A DNA stretch of 10,527 bases from Hydnum rufescens UP504 (Eukaryota; Basidiomycota; Agaricomycetes; Cantharellales; Hydnaceae): positions 64,037 through 74,563 of the forward strand of contig MU128981.1 of the NCBI GenBank assembly GCA_014904985.1, in the 5' to 3' direction. Under the pieces are notes generated by a model, which was not told the DNA's origin, did no database searches, and worked only from the letters and a program-made list of their open reading frames with translations. A program made the translations under genes and the position numbers. Shown here piece after piece: positions 7,685 through 10,527 of the stretch (the first letter of the stretch is position 1; each line of letters starts with the position of its first letter).

Positions 7685-7877
7685 GTCAAGCTGTTCCACC
7701 CACAAATGACACCCTGCACATGACCATGTGAATGGAAACACATGAACAAGTGAATGAGTGAATGAGTGAATGAGTGAGTGAATGAATGAACAATGACAAC
7801 ATCCACAGGAAGCCATGATGAAGGGCAGGAAAACAGAGAGCCACACACTTGCTGAGGTGGGTGTGTGGCCATATAAG
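7685..7877 (+). other. Predicted exon R1 with octamer microsatellite
   Basis: Between R1 and R2 there are 193 nt holding GAATGAGT-type repeats at about 7751-7790 and the exon-end hairpin CCACACA (7841-7847)/TGTGTGG (7862-7868). The TGA triplets of the microsatellite close more than one frame, so coding is unlikely. Confidence 0.55.
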
Positions 7878-7976
7878 GTATATATTGTTTTTTACTGGTT
7901 TCAGATGTGCAAAAAGAGCAGCAGCTGCTGCTCTTTTTGTGCAACCTTTGATTTCAACTAACATATACTATTCTAG
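7878..7976 (+). other. Predicted intron R2 with 30-bp perfect palindrome
   Basis: Donor ATAAG/GTATAT, branch AACTAAC (CTAAC 7958-7962), acceptor CTATTCTAG; 99 nt. The palindrome 7910-7939 is perfect with no loop (arm CAAAAAGAGCAGCAG). A second acceptor-like GTTTCAG at 7898-7904 precedes the palindrome. Confidence 0.7.
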
Positions 7977-8128
7977 GTCAACATACCCCACCCCAACACA
8001 TGAAGTCACGCAGCCACAAGCCCAACCTGTGGGCCCACCAAGACCCCACAAAATGCTGCACCCCATTATGCATGAACATGCCAACAAACAAAGGACAATG
8101 CATGCCTGAAGCCACAGGAAATGAGGGA

Positions 8129-8158
8129 GCCACACACCCACCACAGCAGGTGTGTGGC
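8129..8158. repeat. Exon-end hairpin, module R2, 10-bp perfect stem
   Basis: GCCACACACC (8129-8138) pairs with GGTGTGTGGC (8149-8158), 8 nt before the donor of intron R3. Confidence 0.8.
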
Positions 8159-8166
8159 CACATAAA

Positions 8167-8260
8167 GTATGTATTTTTTAAGAGCTACAAATGCACAAAA
8201 AGAGCAGCAGTCACTGCTCTTTTTGCATGAGTTTTTAAACTGACTTATCTTGTATTCTAG
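8167..8260 (+). other. Predicted intron R3 with hairpin
   Basis: Donor ATAAA/GTATGT, branch-like CTGAC (8240-8244), acceptor TGTATTCTAG; 94 nt. Stem CAAAAAGAGCAG (8196-8207) and CTGCTCTTTTTG (8214-8225), loop CAGTCA. Confidence 0.65.
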
Positions 8261-8632
8261 GCCAAGACACCCCACCCCAACACATGAAGGTCATGCAGCC
8301 ACAAGCCCAACCCATGGGCCTGCCAAGACCCCATGAAATGCTGCACCCCATTACACACAAATGCACCAATGAATGAAGGACAACGCATGCCTGAAGCCAC
8401 AGGAAATGAGGGAGTGTCAGGGCCATGCTGCAACAAGAGCACCAAACAAGTGTAAACACAAATAAATCCAGCTAGTCCATTGTAAGTCCAGCTGAGTCCG
8501 AATGAATCTGGGCAAGAGTAAGATAGTAAGAAACAGGAGAACGGAAGAGGAATCCTGCAGCCTGGAAGGGTCTAGGCAGAAGTGAGCATGGCAGTCTTTA
8601 AGCTCGCAAAGTCAGCTGGAAAACACTCAGAG

Positions 8633-8732
8633 CTGTAGTCTGGAGTAGAAGCAGAAATCCTGAGATTAACATTAAGGGAATAGGTACAGTGAGGCTAACC
8701 TGTAGTCCAGAGTAGAAGTGGAAATCCTGAGA
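8633..8732. repeat. 33-bp direct repeat inside the LTR-like segment
   Basis: Copies at 8633-8665 and 8700-8732, period 67 bp, share CTGTAGTC, AGAGTAGAAG or GGAGTAGAAG, and GAAATCCTGAGA. They lie just downstream of the predicted - strand transcription start. Confidence 0.75.
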
Positions 8733-8821
8733 GACCAAAGCTGAGTCTCTGGATGTCACCCCAGACTACTTATACATAGTTCCTATACTACAGGGGATTG
8801 ATTGCTTAATGAGAGGTGGTT

Positions 8822-8968
8822 ACAGGGGGGCAGGCACAAGAGGGGGAGTGGGCAGGGACAGGAAAGTGGAGGGAACAGGGACAGGGCCAGGGGTAAGTGT
8901 GTGGGAACTGGAAGTAAAGGAAATGAGGAAATGAGGAAATGAAGGGGAAATGAAATGGAGGTGGGACA
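8822..8968. other. Purine-rich, G-run tract
   Basis: About 145 bp are strongly biased to A and G, with GGG or longer runs at 8825-8830, 8843-8847, 8850-8852 and 8855-8857, enough for a G-quadruplex motif. It includes three GGAAATGA-like units near 8928-8953. It lies upstream of the - strand promoter. Confidence 0.65.
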
Positions 8969-8984
8969 AATCGAACGACGGCCA

Positions 8985-9911
8985 GATCTTTAGCCAAACG
9001 CGCCGGAAACTGTACAAAACGAACAAAACTGCTATAAGTAGAAGCACGGGAATTTGATCATGTATCAGAGCCACAAACTCTAGGACATTACTCTACCATC
9101 TTAAGCACTAGCATGTATATCGTCTAAGAAGGCCTGGAGGCTAGAATAGGATCGATCCTGGCAGAGAGCATTTCAGTCCTGGCAAGGCGTTTTCTTGGTT
9201 GGCCACTGAAAAAACAGACATGTAACATGATTTACACGATAGACCGAGGCAGTCAAAAAAAAAAACAAAATAATAAATGCAATATTCTCTGCTGTTGAAC
9301 GAGCCATTCATCTGACTCGCCCTTGCCCTAATCGAAATAGCTCCCGCACGTGCGTGCTTCTATGAAATATGGGACACGGCACCAGTGTCTAGAGCAAAGA
9401 AGACGGCCGAGTCTAGTAAGGAAGAGAGCATAGAAGAAGTAGAGAGAAGATGCAAAAGCAGAAGGCAGCTGAGATAGTGTCTACTCATAATCTTCAGGAC
9501 ACAGCTGCGCGGATGGTCCTGGGCTCACAACGCAGCTCTGCTCGAGCGGAGAGCCTATAAGGAGCCGATCGTTGGCGGGGCCATGGGCGCAAGGTTTTCC
9601 AAGTGCCTATGGTCGACATGTATAAAATTCCTGTCATTTGAATTAAAGCAACTCTAGTCTTCCCATTGGAGGCACGGTAATACGAGTTTACCGTGCCGGA
9701 TAGTGATTCGGACGGAGACTTGTGGCAATGGCCCGTCAGCAGACGACGAGACTAAGGCTCCCGCAGGAAAAGCTGATTTTCCAGTGAGGGTGGCTGAGTG
9801 GAGGACTAGTGCTCAGACCAAACCAGCGTCAGGGTGATGTTAACCGTCGATCAGACATGTCCTGGTCGTGAAGTATCCTCGTGCGCTGTAATCGCTGTGG
9901 GGGAAGAACAT
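8985..9911 (-). pseudogene. Degraded multi-exon gene, copy B
   Basis: On the - strand this region is collinear with copy A over promoter, first exon, intron 1 and second exon. Blocks include 9735-9746 against 790-801, 9637-9661 identical over 25 bases, 9599-9619 (ATGTCGACCATAGG), and 9052-9077 (TTTGTGG...TACATGATCAAAT). The start corresponding to A is ATG at 9909-9911, but that frame closes after about 20 codons and several indels follow. A conserved acceptor (TGTTTTTTCAG, ending 9206) marks intron 1. It is therefore a pseudogene of the same unknown family, more decayed than A, and its 3' part is cut off near 8969 where the LTR-like segment begins. Confidence 0.6.
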
Positions 9912-10228
9912 GATTGGTGAGAGCTGAGGGGAAAGTTTATCCTATAGGCTTAGTCCACTGTGTGTGTCTTAGTACGTCCTGGTAATTTCATGCACACTTG
10001 CCGCAATCGGTCGGCCTGTGACATGACCCACGCTCCCACGGGACAATCCGCTAGGGGTGAGCCTAAGTCTAAGAAACTGTACACGGGGGCTCGGATGAAC
10101 TGGCTTGGGTTCCCTATCTCGCCATGGCAAACATGTACGAATCAAGCACAACATCGAATAAGAATGTGTCATCTCAAGATATTGATTTGGCTATCCACTT
10201 CTGTCAAAATCTCCAAATTAAGTGTCAC
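9912..10228 (-). promoter_or_regulatory. Upstream region of copy B
   Basis: It contains the GTGACACTTAATT...GACAGAAGTGG element (10195-10228) and a 17-base exact match (10064-10080) to the copy A promoter. The TATA position is degenerate (TATAGG, near 9943-9948). In copy B about 170 bases separate the 17-base match from the start codon against about 108 in A, so it has gained sequence. Short frames such as 9960-10253 are not conserved in A and are not called. Confidence 0.55.
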
Positions 10229-10527
10229 GGGAATGCACCTCACAGAAAAGTAGTGGAAGCCAGTGCATATTCACGTCTCGAGAAACGCGACCAAATGACC
10301 TCGCACCTGGACAGCAGCCTCCTGTACAGCGCAGGCTAGCCCTAGTGCTCTCAGCCTCTCTACCTGCCCATCCGCCCAAAGTGTACGCTGCTGAGCCCCC
10401 GAGCAAAAAATAAGGTGCACTCCAGAGATTGAATGCACCAGACAAGTTCAGTCAAGCTAGGAAGGCATGCTCTGGTGAGAGCACAGGCTTGGGCGTGTGG
10501 AGGAGATCATTGCAATAGCGTTGTAAG
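10229..10527. other. Gene-free right edge
   Basis: CpG content is normal and no convincing frame was found. Resemblance to the copy A upstream region (about 375-443) is possible near 10229-10300 but weak. A 6-bp hairpin TGCTCT/AGAGCA lies at 10468-10483. Confidence 0.4.

Larger units (their letters stand above)
7480..8414 (+). repeat. Right exon-intron hairpin array (+ strand)
   Basis: Reading rightwards there are an exon ending at 7567, intron R1 (7568-7684), a 193-nt exon, intron R2 (7878-7976), a 190-nt exon, intron R3 (8167-8260), and a last exon cut off at 8414. Donors are GTGAGT, GTATAT and GTATGT; acceptors are TATTCTAG each time; branch sites are CTAAC, CTAAC and CTGAC. Each intron carries one palindrome and each complete exon ends in a CCACACA...TGTGTGG hairpin. 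Exons have repeated TGA codons and no conserved frame. The last exon breaks exactly where the LTR-like segment begins. Confidence 0.7.
7977..8414 (+). repeat. Tandemly duplicated exon (R2 and R3)
   Basis: The exon at 7977-8166 and the truncated exon at 8261-8414 are near copies, period about 284 bp. They share CCCCACCCCAACACATGAAG, GCAGCCACAAGCCCAACC, AAATGCTGCACCCCATTA and GCCTGAAGCCACAGG. Two differences are CpG against TpG, one in each direction (CG 8009-8010 against TG; TG 8099-8100 against CG 8384-8385). Confidence 0.8.
2019..8968. mobile_element. CpG-depleted composite repeat block
   Basis: Direct reading finds no CpG at all from 2019 to 4373 and only about 20 in the next 4.6 kb, while both flanks are CpG-rich; CpG returns within a few bases of 8968 (ATCGAACGACGG). 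TpG and CpA are abundant. Such depletion is known for cytosine-methylated or RIP-like mutated repeats in basidiomycetes. Inside are nested direct, inverted and tandem repeats, decayed coding fragments and an LTR-like end. No transposase, reverse transcriptase or integrase is visible, so this is a non-autonomous or eroded assembly of elements. The left edge has no clear terminal sequence. Confidence 0.7.
8415..8968 (-). mobile_element. LTR-like segment, 554 bp
   Basis: It starts TGTCAGGG and ends GTGGGACA, so both strands begin TGTC and end GACA, the usual TG...CA form of LTRs. On the - strand a TGTATAAGT box (8768-8776) gives a promoter reading leftwards. A CpG-poor to CpG-normal switch lies exactly at the right end and an array exon is cut exactly at the left end. 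No target-site duplication is seen (GGGAG on the left, AATCG on the right), so this is a solo or recombined LTR. No internal retroelement genes are present. Orientation is inferred from the TATA box. Confidence 0.55.

Noticed and set aside
4214..8225. Hairpin followed by T-run read as bacterial-type terminators
   Set aside because: The T-run belongs to the palindrome itself, and the introns, branch sites and TATA promoters indicate a eukaryotic genome.
4214..8225. CRISPR-like array
   Set aside because: Spacing is irregular (roughly 185-350 bp), repeats are inverted between arms and diverged, and no cas gene is present.
7849..8459. Open frames of 60-90 codons on both strands of the right array
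   Set aside because: Both strands give the same palindromic peptides, and frames are not kept between the duplicated exons R2 and R3.
8405..8978. Target-site duplication around the LTR-like segment
   Set aside because: The five bases on each side (GGGAG and AATCG) do not match, also when shifted by one or two bases.
8806..9074. Two - strand frames rich in Pro, Ser, Phe and His
   Set aside because: They translate the complement of the purine tract in the LTR-like segment and cross its boundary into copy B intron and exon sequence.

Overview
The window looks like repeat-rich, gene-poor DNA from a filamentous fungus, most likely a basidiomycete. The reasons are short spliceosomal introns (about 55-120 nt) with GTAAGT-type donors, CTAAC-type branch sites and CTAG/CAG acceptors, TATA-box promoters 35-40 bp ahead of a start codon, Ty3-like TGTC...GACA ends, and a long block stripped of CpG as methylated fungal repeats are. 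The species cannot be named from the sequence. No intact protein-coding gene was found, and almost all open frames here are chance products of repeats.

There are three zones. (1) The left flank (1-2018) has ordinary CpG content. It holds a degraded multi-exon gene copy (copy A, + strand, start 688) with a recognisable promoter. (2) The central block (about 2019-8968) is almost free of CpG; 2019-4373 contains none. It is built from nested repeats: a 115-bp tandem repeat at its left edge, an outer inverted repeat (2328-2646 against 4078-4178), a 125-bp direct repeat spaced exactly 300 bp, two divergently oriented exon-intron arrays (4173-5283 on the - strand, about 7480-8414 on the + strand), a spacer with 160-bp tandem repeats and a bZIP-site/TATA promoter, and a 554-bp LTR-like segment (8415-8968). 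(3) The right flank (8969-10527) returns to ordinary CpG content and carries copy B of the same gene on the - strand. Copies A and B face each other across the block.

The most unusual object is the pair of arrays. Seven predicted introns each carry one near-perfect palindrome of the form CAAAAAGAGCAGC/GCTGCTCTTTTTG. Most intervening exons end in a second palindrome of the form CCACACACC/GGTGTGTGG just before the 5' splice site. Stems vary in sequence yet stay paired, including double compensated changes. The arms are homologous and inverted around a spacer that has a promoter pointing into the right arm. A reasonable reading is a non-coding, spliced, hairpin-rich repeat element that may produce structured or double-stranded RNA. 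That is inference, and no function is shown by the sequence alone.
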